From Lytechinus variegatus (taxonomy: Eukaryota > Echinodermata > Echinoidea > Temnopleuroida > Toxopneustidae): a stretch of DNA of 64,000 nt. The notes under the pieces are model-generated. The model was not told the origin of the DNA. It made no database searches and saw only the letters and a program-made list of their open reading frames with translations. The translations under genes were made by a program, and so were the position numbers. Of this stretch, positions 34,124-40,850 are shown one piece after another. The stretch lies in contig NC_054743.1 of assembly GCF_018143015.1 (NCBI RefSeq), positions 42,674,922 through 42,738,921 on the forward strand. The letters are read 5' to 3'. The first letter of the stretch is position 1, and each line of letters starts with the position of its first letter.

Positions 34124-34787
34124 TACTAGGAGGGTAATAATAATAATGATATTAATAACAATTATAATCATAGGATTGATAATAATAATTATTATTATTT
34201 CATAGTTTCATAACATTACATTTTAGATAGTTGAATCGTTTTACTTGGACCAGTTAATTTCTTAAGTGTCCTGTATATGAATGAAGTTCAAAATTTATCT
34301 CTTTCGTGCGTCATCGTTCGGTTTGGTACTGATAACATCAATGCACGGGTCTGTCAAAATGATGGCTGAAGCAATCTCATTAAATATAAAACAAAAATAC
34401 AGCATAAAACATCAGGCTGGTAAGAAGTTCTGCAGTGATGAAAACAATCAGTTATACATTTTTTTATATTATCAATGATCATTATTATTGGTAGTAATGT
34501 CTATCATAACCAGCATCTTTAATAAAATGATATTGATAAACGCATTACGTTGAAGCATCCATGCGGACAGCAATATCTTGTCAAAATTATCGATGGAAAT
34601 AAACTATGCATTTTGAAAAAAAAAAGAAAAACATGAGCACGAAACTGAAACAAAACAGAAGATGCATTTGATAACACAGTAACGGGATGAATAGCTCCTA
34701 GTTAAGTTAATCGAAATACTTGCCATTTGAAGCATGAATAGATGCACCTAGTAAAAGCAATAGTAACGTGATATTTACAGTCATCAT
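3759..34787 (-). CDS. Gene A: nAChR-like Cys-loop ligand-gated ion channel subunit, 9 coding exons
   Basis: The coding exons on the minus strand are 34787-34724, 26857-26724, 26200-26156, 21994-21885, 19154-18974, 7638-7470, 6597-6409, 5612-5414 and 4041-3759. They join in frame to 457 residues. Order: signal peptide (about 1-19), extracellular beta-sandwich domain (about 20-237), M1 (about 241-258), M2 (265-287), M3 (about 298-320), a cytoplasmic loop of roughly 105 residues, and M4 (about 430-455). Family marks are WLPDIVLY (loop A), the Cys-loop region (151-165), GPW (loop B), vicinal Cys215-Cys216 (loop C, alpha-type), and GEK at 263-265, typical of cation-selective channels. It should act as one subunit of a pentameric plasma-membrane channel; the ligand is unknown. 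Oddities: Cys-loop Cys151 is Ser, loop D Trp is Asp78, and the loop C aromatic before Ser-Cys-Cys is His213. Introns 3 and 5 are swollen by transposons. No stop or frameshift is seen, so it may be expressed. The paralogue is gene B. Confidence 0.9.
4111..4292. repeat. 91-bp tandem duplication in intron 8 of gene A
   Basis: Two apparently identical copies, 4111-4201 and 4202-4292, beginning TGTGGCTTTGGTCGTCTTC and ending GTAGGTCGGCT. Gene B has one diverged copy at about 42015-42110. Confidence 0.92.
4815..5250. repeat. Head-to-head inverted minisatellite (TTCGGAATTACGAACC type)
   Basis: Units of roughly 36-42 bp. From 4815 to about 5060 they read GGTTCGTTGTTCCGAA; from about 5066 to 5245 the reverse complement, such as AACCTTCGGAATTACGAA with CATTTCGTTTTCGGA between. 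The switch is near 5062. It sits in intron 8 of gene A and is absent from gene B. Confidence 0.88.
5414..5612 (-). CDS. Gene A exon 8: M3 and start of cytoplasmic loop
   Basis: It encodes IFFIVMIGLSCTEVICSIIV (M3), then the basic RLYHTGGRRQIPDWIRR, matching the family's post-M3 H....P.W...... block. The acceptor is aaacag and the donor gtgagt, in phase 2. Compared with alpha7 the M2-M3 linker seems about three residues short. Confidence 0.92.
6409..6597 (-). CDS. Gene A exon 7: M1 and M2 pore helices
   Basis: It encodes FYTRTVVVPCILL (end of the extracellular domain and M1) and GEKVTLAVSNLLALILFQ (M2). Glu264 is at -1', Leu274 at 9' and Asp285 at 20', all as in cation-selective nAChR pores. 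The acceptor is ttgcag and the donor gtaaat, in phase 1. Only two of 62 residues differ from gene B, the most conserved exon of the pair. Confidence 0.95.
7470..7638 (-). CDS. Gene A exon 6: loop C with vicinal cysteines
   Basis: Fifty-six residues plus one base. The stretch WVLEEITASN leads to SCCYDLSWTAVQF, so the alpha-type Cys-Cys pair is at 215-216. His213 and Trp221 occupy the positions of the two loop C tyrosines (190 and 198 in muscle alpha1). The acceptor is ataag and the donor gtaagt. Because it lies 11.3 kb downstream of exon 5 and its open frame is short, it is easy to miss. Confidence 0.9.
8388..10625 (+). pseudogene. Decayed Ty3/Gypsy-type retroelement remnant
   Basis: In order on the plus strand: (1) an ATG frame at 8388 with VNFCSSEELMSLPGVG, a helix-hairpin-helix of the ComEA type; (2) a proline-rich, Arg/Tyr-repeat segment to about 9118 (gag-like); (3) a zinc knuckle near 9180-9225, FNCGEEGHFSRVCP, whose first cysteine codon reads TGA; (4) an aspartic protease core at about 9550 with DTAAAFIIISDRLF, where retroviral-type proteases have DTG/DTA-A; (5) a linker with SGAALLRG; (6) an integrase HH-CC domain at about 10330-10500: LSHDPPSAGHDG, then CATCTTRKR, with an in-frame TGA at 10432. 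Reverse transcriptase and RNase H are not recognisable and seem deleted. No LTRs were seen. It sits in intron 5 of gene A and is absent from gene B. Confidence 0.75.
10885..11170. repeat. Small element with GGAGCTAAATCC motif in both orientations
   Basis: AAAGGAGCTAAATCCA occurs near 10890 and 11035, a variant near 11057, and the inverted form TGGATTTAGCTCCTTTTT near 11150. The ends are inverted relative to one another, as in a short MITE; exact borders and target duplication were not found. Confidence 0.55.
11565..11679 (-). repeat. tRNA-derived SINE, 3' part (split by the 7.1-kb insertion)
   Basis: On the minus strand this reads CCGGGGTTCGATCCCGG (T-arm and B-box), then CGCGGTCCCTATGCCC and an AT-rich tail. 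Its missing 5' half, with the A-box, lies at 18804-18855 on the far side of the TIR element. Together they form one tRNA(Leu/Ser)-like SINE head. Confidence 0.75.
13751..14625 (+). pseudogene. Harbinger (HARBI1-like) transposase remnant
   Basis: An exon-like block at 13751-13870 encodes ETTHYLINMLEDDLSLKRDK and LPFSLQVSTILLLYA, matching the N-terminal helical region of HARBI1-type transposases. It ends at a GTAAGT donor. After an apparent intron, text from 14402 resembles the next domain but shifts frame repeatedly: IHGDEASMLQSSVCE, then RDEIEATQQQLYE, then VIDGTHVYTRIPGGKQALYF. The last carries the first catalytic Asp (DGTHV). Stops and frame changes show it is dead. The rest of the catalytic core is cut off by a MITE at 14626. 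Confidence 0.75.
14626..15175. mobile_element. MITE, CAAGTCCACCCCAACAAAAA family (copy 1)
   Basis: The left end is AAGGGCAAGTCCACC with CCAACAAAAAG; the right end is the diverged complement finishing AGTGGACTTGCTCT. Internal text such as AGCATAACACTAAACATTTC is shared with copies at 38266, 46157 and 61202. It interrupts the transposase remnant, so it is younger. Confidence 0.8.
16960..17400. repeat. GATGGTGGT-rich and ATCTCCATC-rich simple repeats
   Basis: A purine-rich ATGATGGTGGTGA stretch (16960-17120) is followed by a pyrimidine-rich CATCTCCATCCCTC stretch (17160-17390), so the two halves are rough complements. Open frames here are low complexity. Confidence 0.85.
18804..18860 (-). repeat. 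tRNA-derived SINE, 5' part (split)
   Basis: On the minus strand: GGTGCCGTGGCCGAGTGG then TCTAAGGCGCCTGGAT, with the A-box-like TGGCCGAGTGG, as in tRNA-Leu or tRNA-Ser derived SINE heads. It continues, across the 7.1-kb insertion, at 11679. Confidence 0.75.
18974..19154 (-). CDS. Gene A exon 5: Cys-loop exon with a missing cysteine
   Basis: Sixty residues after a split Asn codon, including SPIDITYFPYDVQYC (151-165) and LTFGPW, which holds the loop B tryptophan (Trp172). In the family the first residue of this 15-residue loop is a cysteine disulphide-bonded to the last. Here codon 151 is TCT (Ser), whereas gene B has TGT. The acceptor attcag and donor gtaaga are intact, and the exon is 181 nt as in gene B. 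Confidence 0.93.
19155..21884. other. Intron 4 of gene A, no inner gene
   Basis: AT-rich intron. It includes a TATATA run near 20310-20340, and text near 20680-21560 that matches intron 4 of gene B (about 49190-49870), for example ACCAAACTTGTCCAAATTG-like words. No mobile element with clear ends was seen. Confidence 0.5.
21885..21994 (-). CDS. Gene A exon 4: loop A region
   Basis: The exon is 110 nt, the usual nAChR exon 4 size. It encodes KWRDENMMWDP and DVWLPDIVLYH, matching the family's W.D..L.WDP and WLPDIVLYN blocks. Tyr116 is the loop A tyrosine. The acceptor is tttcag and the donor gtaaat, ending in phase 2. Confidence 0.93.
22015..22290. repeat. GATAAT / CTACTA microsatellite beside exon 4 of gene A
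   Basis: ATGATAATAATGATAATGG is followed by ACTACTACTACTTCTACTAC and CTGCTGCTG. The same kind of repeat lies in the same place in gene B (50570-50750), so it predates the duplication. Confidence 0.85.
22719..25285. mobile_element. 2.57-kb TIR element in intron 3 of gene A
   Basis: Left end GCAAAATTATTTTCCCA, right end GGGAAAAATAATTTAGC. About 180 bp of diverged inverted repeat follow, sharing GACCCCAATAT and CTGCGTCTTCGGAA. The flanks are GGCCGCCC on the left and GGCCCGCCC on the right, an imperfect duplication of about 8 bp. Gene B has an apparently empty site, CTCTGGATCGCCCATACTCG near 51268, supporting these borders. An 8-bp duplication would suit hAT-like elements, but no transposase was found. 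Confidence 0.7.
23430..24260 (-). pseudogene. LINE (L1/Tx1-like) ORF2 C-terminal remnant
   Basis: Minus-strand translation gives, with frame breaks, VRQFNFKLLHDILPFGENLF, then CNEPESSIHILLKCHQVTDFWKK, then a basic tail. This is the post-RT region of L1/Tx1-like elements (family pattern C..C..EPE...HL...C....FW). It is truncated upstream and nested in the TIR element 22719-25285. Confidence 0.6.
25443..26105 (+). pseudogene. CR1/Jockey-like LINE, 5'-truncated, with 3' tail
   Basis: The frame from 25454 has HWQAHSRPLFNDLKILNVYN, LPHSLADY and YSTRQKKGQQ, then FWNKVP-like text in another frame, matching the C-terminus of CR1/Jockey-type reverse transcriptases (R.HT.PLF..L.IL). A 3' UTR with TGGGGCCAGGCTCGATTAGC and the tail AAATAAATAAATCAAATCAA follow. 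It lies in intron 3 of gene A. Confidence 0.75.
26156..26200 (-). CDS. Gene A exon 3: 45-nt micro-exon with ENQ motif
   Basis: Fifteen residues between cag and gtaag carry the family signature EENQQV, equivalent to DEKNQ in vertebrate subunits. A 45-nt exon 3 is a hallmark of nAChR genes. The loop D tryptophan of classical subunits aligns with Asp78 here and Tyr78 in gene B, by counting from the shared ENQ. Confidence 0.85.
26724..26857 (-). CDS. Gene A exon 2: start of extracellular domain
   Basis: It encodes 44 residues after completing a glycine codon (g|ga). The text includes LLQHLLDNYGPITVRPV, matching the N-terminal helix and first strand of nAChR subunits (family pattern LL..Y....RPV). 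The acceptor is ttcag and the donor gtaag. The exon is 134 nt and ends in phase 0; gene B has the same length and boundaries. Confidence 0.88.
27475..29489. mobile_element. Composite TIR element (CAGTGGCGTAACAGG ends) with a nested element
   Basis: The left end is CAGTGGCGTAACAGGCGGGG; the right end is CCCCTGTTACGCCCCTG, its diverged complement. Inside, a second pair of ends, GTGGCGGCACCA near 28375 and GGTGCCGCCATTGCC near 29097, suggests nesting. A purine-rich AAAGGGAAAGAAAG tract spans 27550-27670, and a degenerate motif GCTCGCGCTTCGCGCTCGC recurs (see findings). It lies in intron 1 of gene A; no transposase was seen. Confidence 0.6.
29690..30420. other. Intron 1 block shared by genes A and B
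   Basis: The text GGGATGCCGAGTGGCTATCC with TTACTTGGAAAACTTG at about 30175-30210 is nearly identical to 56365-56405 in intron 1 of gene B, and homology extends over several hundred bases. This may be shared ancestry only, or a conserved non-coding element. Confidence 0.6.
31115..31885. repeat. AT-rich array of the palindrome TTATTTATAAATAA
   Basis: Some eighteen copies, perfect or near-perfect, at irregular 30-60 bp spacing with short divergent spacers (for example near 31197, 31228, 31258, 31292 and 31322). Each unit is self-complementary, so the region could form many small hairpins. It lies in intron 1 of gene A. Confidence 0.85.
32150..33340 (+). pseudogene. LINE (L1/Tx1-like) ORF2 C-terminal remnant
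   Basis: Plus-strand pieces in shifting frames include a DYKEGGLKMPDI-like block near 32460-32490, where the sequence reads GGCGGCCTTAAGATGCCAG, preceded by WKNKPNKKLK-like text. Then 32956-33150 encodes VKTKCVHLTCLIYSKWDRYL, resembling the L1/Tx1 post-RT region. Many stops. It lies in intron 1 of gene A. Confidence 0.55.
33440..33680 (+). repeat. LINE 3' end with ATT-rich tail
   Basis: Frame pieces read TLWNSLPEDIKNVPLS, the C-terminal RT motif (LWNSLP..IK) of CR1/Jockey-like LINEs. The 3' UTR GGCGCTTTATAAGTCACATT and ATTATTATCATTATT tail follow. It is 5'-truncated and separate from the L1/Tx1-like remnant before it. Confidence 0.65.
34026..34126. repeat. (TAG)n microsatellite
   Basis: About 33 TAG units with a few substitutions, followed by AATAATAAT-rich DNA. 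It lies in intron 1 of gene A, about 600 bp downstream of exon 1. Confidence 0.95.
34724..34787 (-). CDS. Gene A exon 1: start codon and signal peptide
   Basis: It encodes 21 residues plus one base, starting with two consecutive ATG codons. A hydrophobic run of six leucines follows, then GASIHAS, which looks like a signal peptidase site. The exon ends in phase 1 before GCAAGT, a GC-type donor that gene B shares. The first ATG is chosen because it opens both paralogues; the second would lose only one residue. The position rests on paralogue conservation and frame fit with exon 2. Confidence 0.75.
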
Positions 34788-35089
34788 GTTTACAATCGTA
34801 ATTGTTGAACTCTGCTCTACTTATTCCTTTCCGTTGAGAATATAGGGATGAAAGGTGCACCCAACTGAAGACAATTGCCATACATATAAAGAAATATATT
34901 AAAGAAATAGGAACGCCCAAATTATGGAATTGTTTCAGAAGTCGTCTTATTGTGCTGCTTTCGGGCAGTATGATGCATCAGTTTGCTTTCAAACGAACAC
35001 GAAGACAGTGGAGATCAAATAAGGTTTAAGTGCTCCCAATGATGTTGCTTCAATAAGGAAGGATATTGAGTACGTGTGTGAGGGGCCAA

Positions 35090-35550
35090 ACAGGCCATTT
35101 ATATGACAACTATGAAACCATACATCTATTCAAGATTTGTCCAATACATGTATTGTTTTAACCAATCAGAACGCAGGAAACTATACATCTATCCCACCGA
35201 CCCGATCCAAGCTCGTTTAGTTGCATGGTTAAGCAAGCCAAACTGACATTATTCCGCCCAACTAAACGTCCATGCATCCGTGCTAGTCCATCCAATACAT
35301 GTATAGTTTAACCAATCAGGTCGCGAGAAAATGTACATCTATGCCACTATTCCACCAAACTATACATCCATGCATCCATACCAGTCAAGCTAATACGTGC
35401 ATAGTTTTGGCCAATCAGAACACCAGAAACTATATACATGTATGCCACTATTCATTGCAACTATACACCCATACCCACCAAGCCAATACATGTATAGCTT
35501 TAACCAATCAGATCACCAGAAACTATCAATGTATGCAACAATTTAATTAC
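35090..35550. repeat. Degenerate tandem repeats with CCAATCAG upstream of gene A
   Basis: Four units of about 95-125 bp, each with CCAATACATGTATAG-like text, AACCAATCAGA, and AACTATACATC. They begin where homology with the gene B upstream region stops, about 300 bp 5' of the gene A start codon. The words contain a CCAAT box, but no promoter activity can be inferred from this alone. Confidence 0.8.
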
Positions 35551-36660
35551 ACTTATACATCCCTCTGCCATTCTCAGAAAAACGTTTCAATTGATGGGGA
35601 GAAAAATCGTAAAAATTAAGTCGACAGAATGGGTTGAAAGATACATATTATGAAAGTACCATGGACGAGAAAGTGGCAGCAGAAAAAAAGGGCATCTTGC
35701 TGTTGCGTCAATTTGAAGTACTGACCGGGTTAACTCAAGCACTGAAGCTACGGAAGTTGATAATCAACATTGTCCAGGTTTGTTACTCAGTTATATCAGT
35801 TTTGGAATAAATGGAATAAAAATGCGCACGATGCAGTTGGAGAGTTGTAGCAAAAATATATTTAATGAAACAAAAAAGGCTGCAAGATATATTATGAGAT
35901 ATGATTTTTTTCAGAAGCAGCATGTTACCAAATAAGATATAATGTATTATAATAATCATTACACTTCTTTCATTCAGTTTAATGTTCATAATTTTAATGA
36001 GGCATCCCCAAAATAACTTTGCCTCTATAACCCGAGACCCATTCTGGGAATCCCACGATGTTTTATTATCAAACTATTGAGTGGCATGTAATCAATCTTA
36101 GTTATGGAATTTAAATCAAGTTACAAATTGAAATACCTATTTTGTTGGACTAGCGAATTCCATCTTCAGGTATTCGTATCACGTTTTTTTTTCATAATTC
36201 GAAATTAATGTTGAAAAAAAATGTTTTAAACGGAACAGGAAACGGACAACTTTAATTTTTTTGCTGTTGTTGTTGTTGTATTTCGTTGGAATGAGAAAAC
36301 CAAAGCGTCACAGAATAGTAGTTCATCTTAAAAGTTTCAACAAACATGCCAATATCAGGCCCGTAACGAAAAGGGATTCCCTGTGTACCGAGGAACCCTG
36401 CCACTTGCCGACAGCAAAGAGAGAGGGGGAGAGAAAGGAGAAGAAATGAAGGAAACGATGAAATATATAAAACAAAAAGGAAAGCGAAAGAAACAAAGGG
36501 CATAAAAGTCGCGTTTTAAGTCAATATGCAAAAATTATTCTAGAATCTATATGATCTAGTGGAGATTTGAGTTAAATTACTTTGTTTCAGCGAGATACGC
36601 AATTTCGCACGATGTTCATGATTACAAAAGTGCTGAATAGCAAAAAAGTGTTTGATAAAG
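35550..36660. other. Spacer upstream of gene A, no gene recognised
   Basis: AT-rich DNA; a TTGTTGTTGTTG stretch near 36262 and purine-rich text near 36410-36500. Open frames here are short and show no family resemblance. Confidence 0.5.
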
Positions 36661-38103
36661 TTACACCTTCACGGATGCAACACGGATCATCACGGATCTC
36701 AGTCCGTGATGATCCGGGGTGCCAAATTTGTATTTTCCTAGCATTCCCGGAGTGAGTACGGAGTTAACTGGTTATTAACACGGATATGTACGGAAAAGTA
36801 CGGAGTCTACAAGGATAGGCAAGGTAGCAATAGGGATCCTGTTTGATATGCTCCCGGAGCCAACACGGAATACCCGGATGATCACGGATGTTACTGGGTC
36901 TTTACACGGACCTTCACGGTTGCTCACATTCTGTACTGGGATATATCAAGTGCATTAGGCAAGTATTCTGACGATAAAATACATAGAAAAATTGACCTAA
37001 ATATTATATTTAAGGGCCAAACAATTATCATAATGATACAAATGCTATTTGTACCCAAAATGATAAACTTTTTAGGTGTAATTATCAAATTATACATAAT
37101 ATTGCAAAATATGCATAAATTTGCATAATTAATTAGCCGAAAACAGAAATAACAAATTTTCCCGAATGGTACATGTTATGTATGCAGGATTTTGCAGTAT
37201 CCATGTCGATGAAAGCGAGTATTATAAAAGAATATTGTAGAAATAAGATTTTAAATGGTCAATTTGGCAGCCATTTTGTTTATGCAAATTAGGTGGTCAA
37301 GACATTAAAAATTGGCTTGGGAACCGGTCTTATCAGATTCAGCACCTTCAAATTAGGTGAAATAGACCGGTTCCCAACTTTTACCCCAAAATGCTCCTTG
37401 AATTCAAATTCTCCCAATATTGGTCTTGTCTAGATATGAATACGGACTATTGTTCATGTACGCAAACAATACAAACATTTGACCCCGGATAAAGCCGGTA
37501 TCAACAAGGATCACCCGGTTCTTACAAGGAGCCTCCCGGATGCATTCGGTAGCTACACGGATGTACAAGGAGGCTACAAGGATGAACACGGATGATTATC
37601 AGTCCGTGTACTCCGGGATGAAAAATTGAACATGTTCAATTTTTCTCCCGGACATGCCGGTACATCAAGGATGGCGCTAGTCCAGATTGGACCTTGTTGT
37701 TTGGAAGTGCCCTTTCCCAAAAGCTAACATAGAGGGCACATGTCTCCCAATCTCTAATCAGCGACAATCCACTCATCTTCGCTCCCCACCAAGATTGGAC
37801 CTTGTTGTTTGGAAGTGCCCTTTCCCAAAAGCTAACATAGAGGGCACATGTCTCCCAATCTCTAATCAGCGACAATCCACTCATGGGGAGCGAAGATGAG
37901 TGGATTGTCGCTGATTAGAGATTGGGAGACATGTGCCCTCTATGTTAGCTTTTGGGAAAGGGCACTTCCAAACAACAAGGTCCAATCTGGACTAGGATGG
38001 CGCCGGATGGGTAGCCGGAGTGTACACGGTAGTCCCGGACTGTACACGGATGACCCCAGATTGAAAATCCGGGATGATCCGTGTTGCTTCCGTGAAGGTG
38101 TAA
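36661..38103. mobile_element. Foldback-type non-autonomous element with TTACACCTTCACGGA ends
   Basis: The left end is TTACACCTTCACGGATGCAA and the right end is the complement, TTGCTTCCGTGAAGGTGTAA, about 33 bp with one or two mismatches; both continue inwards into CACGGATCATC. AAG flanks both sides, a possible 3-bp duplication. Much of the inside is built of short ACGGAT, AAGGAT and CCGGAT words in both orientations, giving strong fold-back potential. It contains the 111-bp perfect inverted repeat at 37677-37995. No transposase. Confidence 0.75.
37677..37995. repeat. Perfect 111-bp inverted repeat whose loop is a third copy of the arm
   Basis: Arm 1 is 37677-37787 and arm 2 is 37885-37995, reverse complements by eye across their length, starting CTAGTCCAGATTGGACC. 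The 97-bp loop (37788-37884) is itself a 93-bp direct copy of arm 1. All three copies can be read as the same 31-codon stretch starting MSGLSLIRDWETCALY, twice on the minus and once on the plus strand. Confidence 0.93.
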
Positions 38104-38265
38104 AAGGGGCTTTAGCAAGATACACTGTTAAAGAATCGTGATTCTACAGGGAAAAGGGGAAGATTTCCAGAAAGCAATAACATAATCATTCTGTAAAATC
38201 ATAAAACAGGAATTTTCCTGCAATTTAACAGATCTGTTTAAAAGGGGGAAAAGGGTGTTTTATTC

Positions 38266-38872
38266 AAAGGTCAAGTCCACCTCAGAAAAATGTTGATTTG
38301 AATCAATAGAGAAAAATCAGACAAGCACAAACCTGAAAATTTTATCAAAATCGGATGTAAAATAAGAAAGTTATAACATTTCTAAGTTTAGCTTATTTTC
38401 AACAAAATAGTTAAATGAACGAGCCAGTTACATCCAAATTAGAGAGTCGATGATGTCACTCACTCACTATTTCTTTTGTTTTTTATTGTTTGAATTATAC
38501 AATATTTCAATTTTTACGAATTTGACGATTAGGACCTCCTTGCCTGAAGCACAAAATGTTAAAATAATGGAATTTCACGTGTTCAGGGAGGAATGAAACT
38601 TCATTTCACATGACAATGATGAGAAAATAAAAAAAATCATATTTCTAATAATAAAATACAAAAGAAATAGTGAGTGACTGATGTCATCAACTCTCTCATT
38701 TGGATGTAACTGGCTCATTCATATAACTATTTTGTTGAAAATAAGCAAAATTTTAAAATGCCATAAATTTCTTATTTTACTTCCGATTTTGATTAAATTT
38801 TCAGTGTTATGCTTGTTGCATTTTTTTCTTTTTATTTAAATCAAGTTTTTGTTGGGGTGGACTTGTCCTTTA
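38266..38872. mobile_element. MITE, CAAGTCCACC family (copy 2)
   Basis: AAAGGTCAAGTCCACCTCAG on the left and GGGGTGGACTTGTCCTTT on the right, with about 180 bp of inverted similarity inwards (CGGATGTAAAATAAGAAAG and its complement) around a unique centre. Confidence 0.88.
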
Positions 38873-39511
38873 AAGAAATTTGTAAGATTCCATACACCAA
38901 ATACCAACATACAGGTGTTCTCGAGACTCTGCTGCGGGAACTTCTTTCATTTTACATGTTTTAAGGATAATTTTTTTAACAGTGTATGCATTGCATTCCT
39001 AAATGTCAGGAGTGTTAGAATGTCAAGTTTTCAGGTGAGGATGTAAAAAGAATTTAGCTTTCGCTTCGCACTCGCACTGTTGATTAGTGAGATATGATTC
39101 CTCCTCATGGGTCATTACAAACGTCCAAAACAGGTCCCTCTTTGCAGTTCAGTACGTTACGAATTTCAGCTCGCGATGACGGAGTCATTTAATTTTCTTA
39201 TCCAAGCCAATACACATTTGATACAGCGCATTAAACAATGGCAATTCAACATGTTCAATCTTTCTGGTAAAGAATTAAGCTAAGATAAGATTAAGAATAA
39301 GTGAGTCGATAATGCTAGTAGATTGATAGGTTTAAGTTCAAGTTTCCTTTATTTAATTTCGACGGAACATATTACACAAATATAAAATGATTACCATACT
39401 AATCAATACAAATGAATATACTATGTAAGAAATAAAAGCATACAAAGGAAATACATGAATGTTTCGGTAAGCAATTAACAATAATGATAATCATACAATT
39501 ATAATACATAC

Positions 39512-40037
39512 ACCCTGGGGGGCCACATACATTGACGAGTGGATACCATGCGCGACCAAAAAAACACGTAAAAAGGATGTCCTTTTCACGATAGGGCACG
39601 TTACGTACGTAACGTGAAAAGGGTGTCAAAAACACAAAAATAATGAAAAAAGGGTATCTATTTCGCGAGGAAAATTACGTGTTTAGGGTCGAATTTGCGG
39701 GGATGATAAAACAAAATTAAAATGTTTTATAAAGGATGTCCTTTTTGCCCCAACACTACGTGTTTAGAGTCCTATTTGCGCGAGGTGCAGAAGGTGGGGT
39801 CGTACTAAACCAAAAAGGTAAAGCCGACAACCAAAGTACCCGTAACAATAAAACATTCCTGTACTTGTTTAGGGGTTCATTTCAGGGAATATTTGCCAAG
39901 AGTATCGTTTTGTTTCCAATACTTGTTAAGGGTAGGGTTGCATTTTCAGAATATGGAAATTACGTGTTTAGGGTGCTTTTCGAGACCCCATGGTCGCGCA
40001 TGGTATCCACTCGTCAATGGGAGTGGCCCCCCCGGGT
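39512..40037. mobile_element. 526-bp MITE with long TIRs and ACATAC target duplication
   Basis: The left end contains GACGAGTGGATACCATGCGC and the right end its complement, GCGCATGGTATCCACTCGTC. TIRs extend about 45 bp from ACCCTGGGGGGCC. ACATAC flanks both sides (39506-39511, 40038-40043). Inside are GTTACGTACGTAAC and three copies of TACGTGTTTAGGGT or close variants. Confidence 0.85.
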
Positions 40038-40432
40038 ACATACACTGAGGCTAGAAGTAAATGTAGAACAATCTCGAATGGACATTTGCATGGCTATTTT
40101 ATTTATCCTTTTAATAAACTAAGCGTTGAGGAAATGGAGGGATCCACTGAAAAGCAGGGCTTGTTTAATGCGGATCCCTCAAAGAATTGGATAAAATATA
40201 TATTAGTATAGGTGTAAGTATAAAATAAGACAATGACATGAAAGGAGAATGATGAATAAGCAGTATAGCGAGAGGAATATGTGTGGGTGCAAGAGGAAGA
40301 GGGGAAAGGGGAAGAGAGAGAGACAGAAATATCGAGAGAGAGGGGAAAAAACCAACACTAAGGAGGGAAGTAAATAGTAAGACAAATGTAAGAGAGTTCC
40401 AGTATTTAGGGCCGTAAACAATCATTGTTTTT

Positions 40433-40850
40433 GTTTTTGAGCAATGAGAGTGCGGTTAGGGGAAGATGTCGGGTCGGGTAACTTTGCATGGTGTTGTCTT
40501 TTGTAAACATGTTAATCAAAATGCTTGGTAGTATATTTATGTTCAATTTTTACAATAATTGCTCTGTATGAAAAAAAAATACTGAAAATGTAGGATTCGA
40601 CTGAGAGTTAAATGTTAAAAATGAAATTACTAGAAACGCATAGTTTTTGAGCAATGAGAGTGCGGTTAGGGGAAGATGTCGGGTCGGGTAACTTTGCATG
40701 GTGTTGTCTTTTGTAAACATGTTAATCAAAATGCTTGGTAGTATATTTATGTTCAATTTTTACAATAATTGCTCTGTATGAAAAAAAAATACTGAAAATG
40801 TAGGATTTGACTGAGAGTTAAATGTTAAAAATGAAATTGCTAGAAACACT
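40433..40850. repeat. 210-bp tandem duplication
   Basis: Copy 1 is 40433-40642 and copy 2 starts at 40643; both begin GTTTTTGAGCAATGAGAGTG. Only a few differences are visible (ATTCGACTG against ATTTGACTG), so it is recent. It lies between the genes, just beyond the 3' homology of unit B. Confidence 0.93.

Noticed and set aside
35299..35619. 106-codon frame upstream of gene A
   Set aside because: It follows the tandem CCAAT-bearing repeats; the apparent protein repeats reflect the DNA repeat.
36661..38103. CRISPR-like array suggested by repeated ACGGAT words and 100-bp repeats
   Set aside because: The window is eukaryotic, the spacing is irregular and there are no unique spacers; it is a foldback element.
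39736..40122. 128-codon frame
   Set aside because: It lies inside the ACATAC-flanked MITE; its repeated YVFRVLF text is the TACGTGTTTAGGGT repeat.
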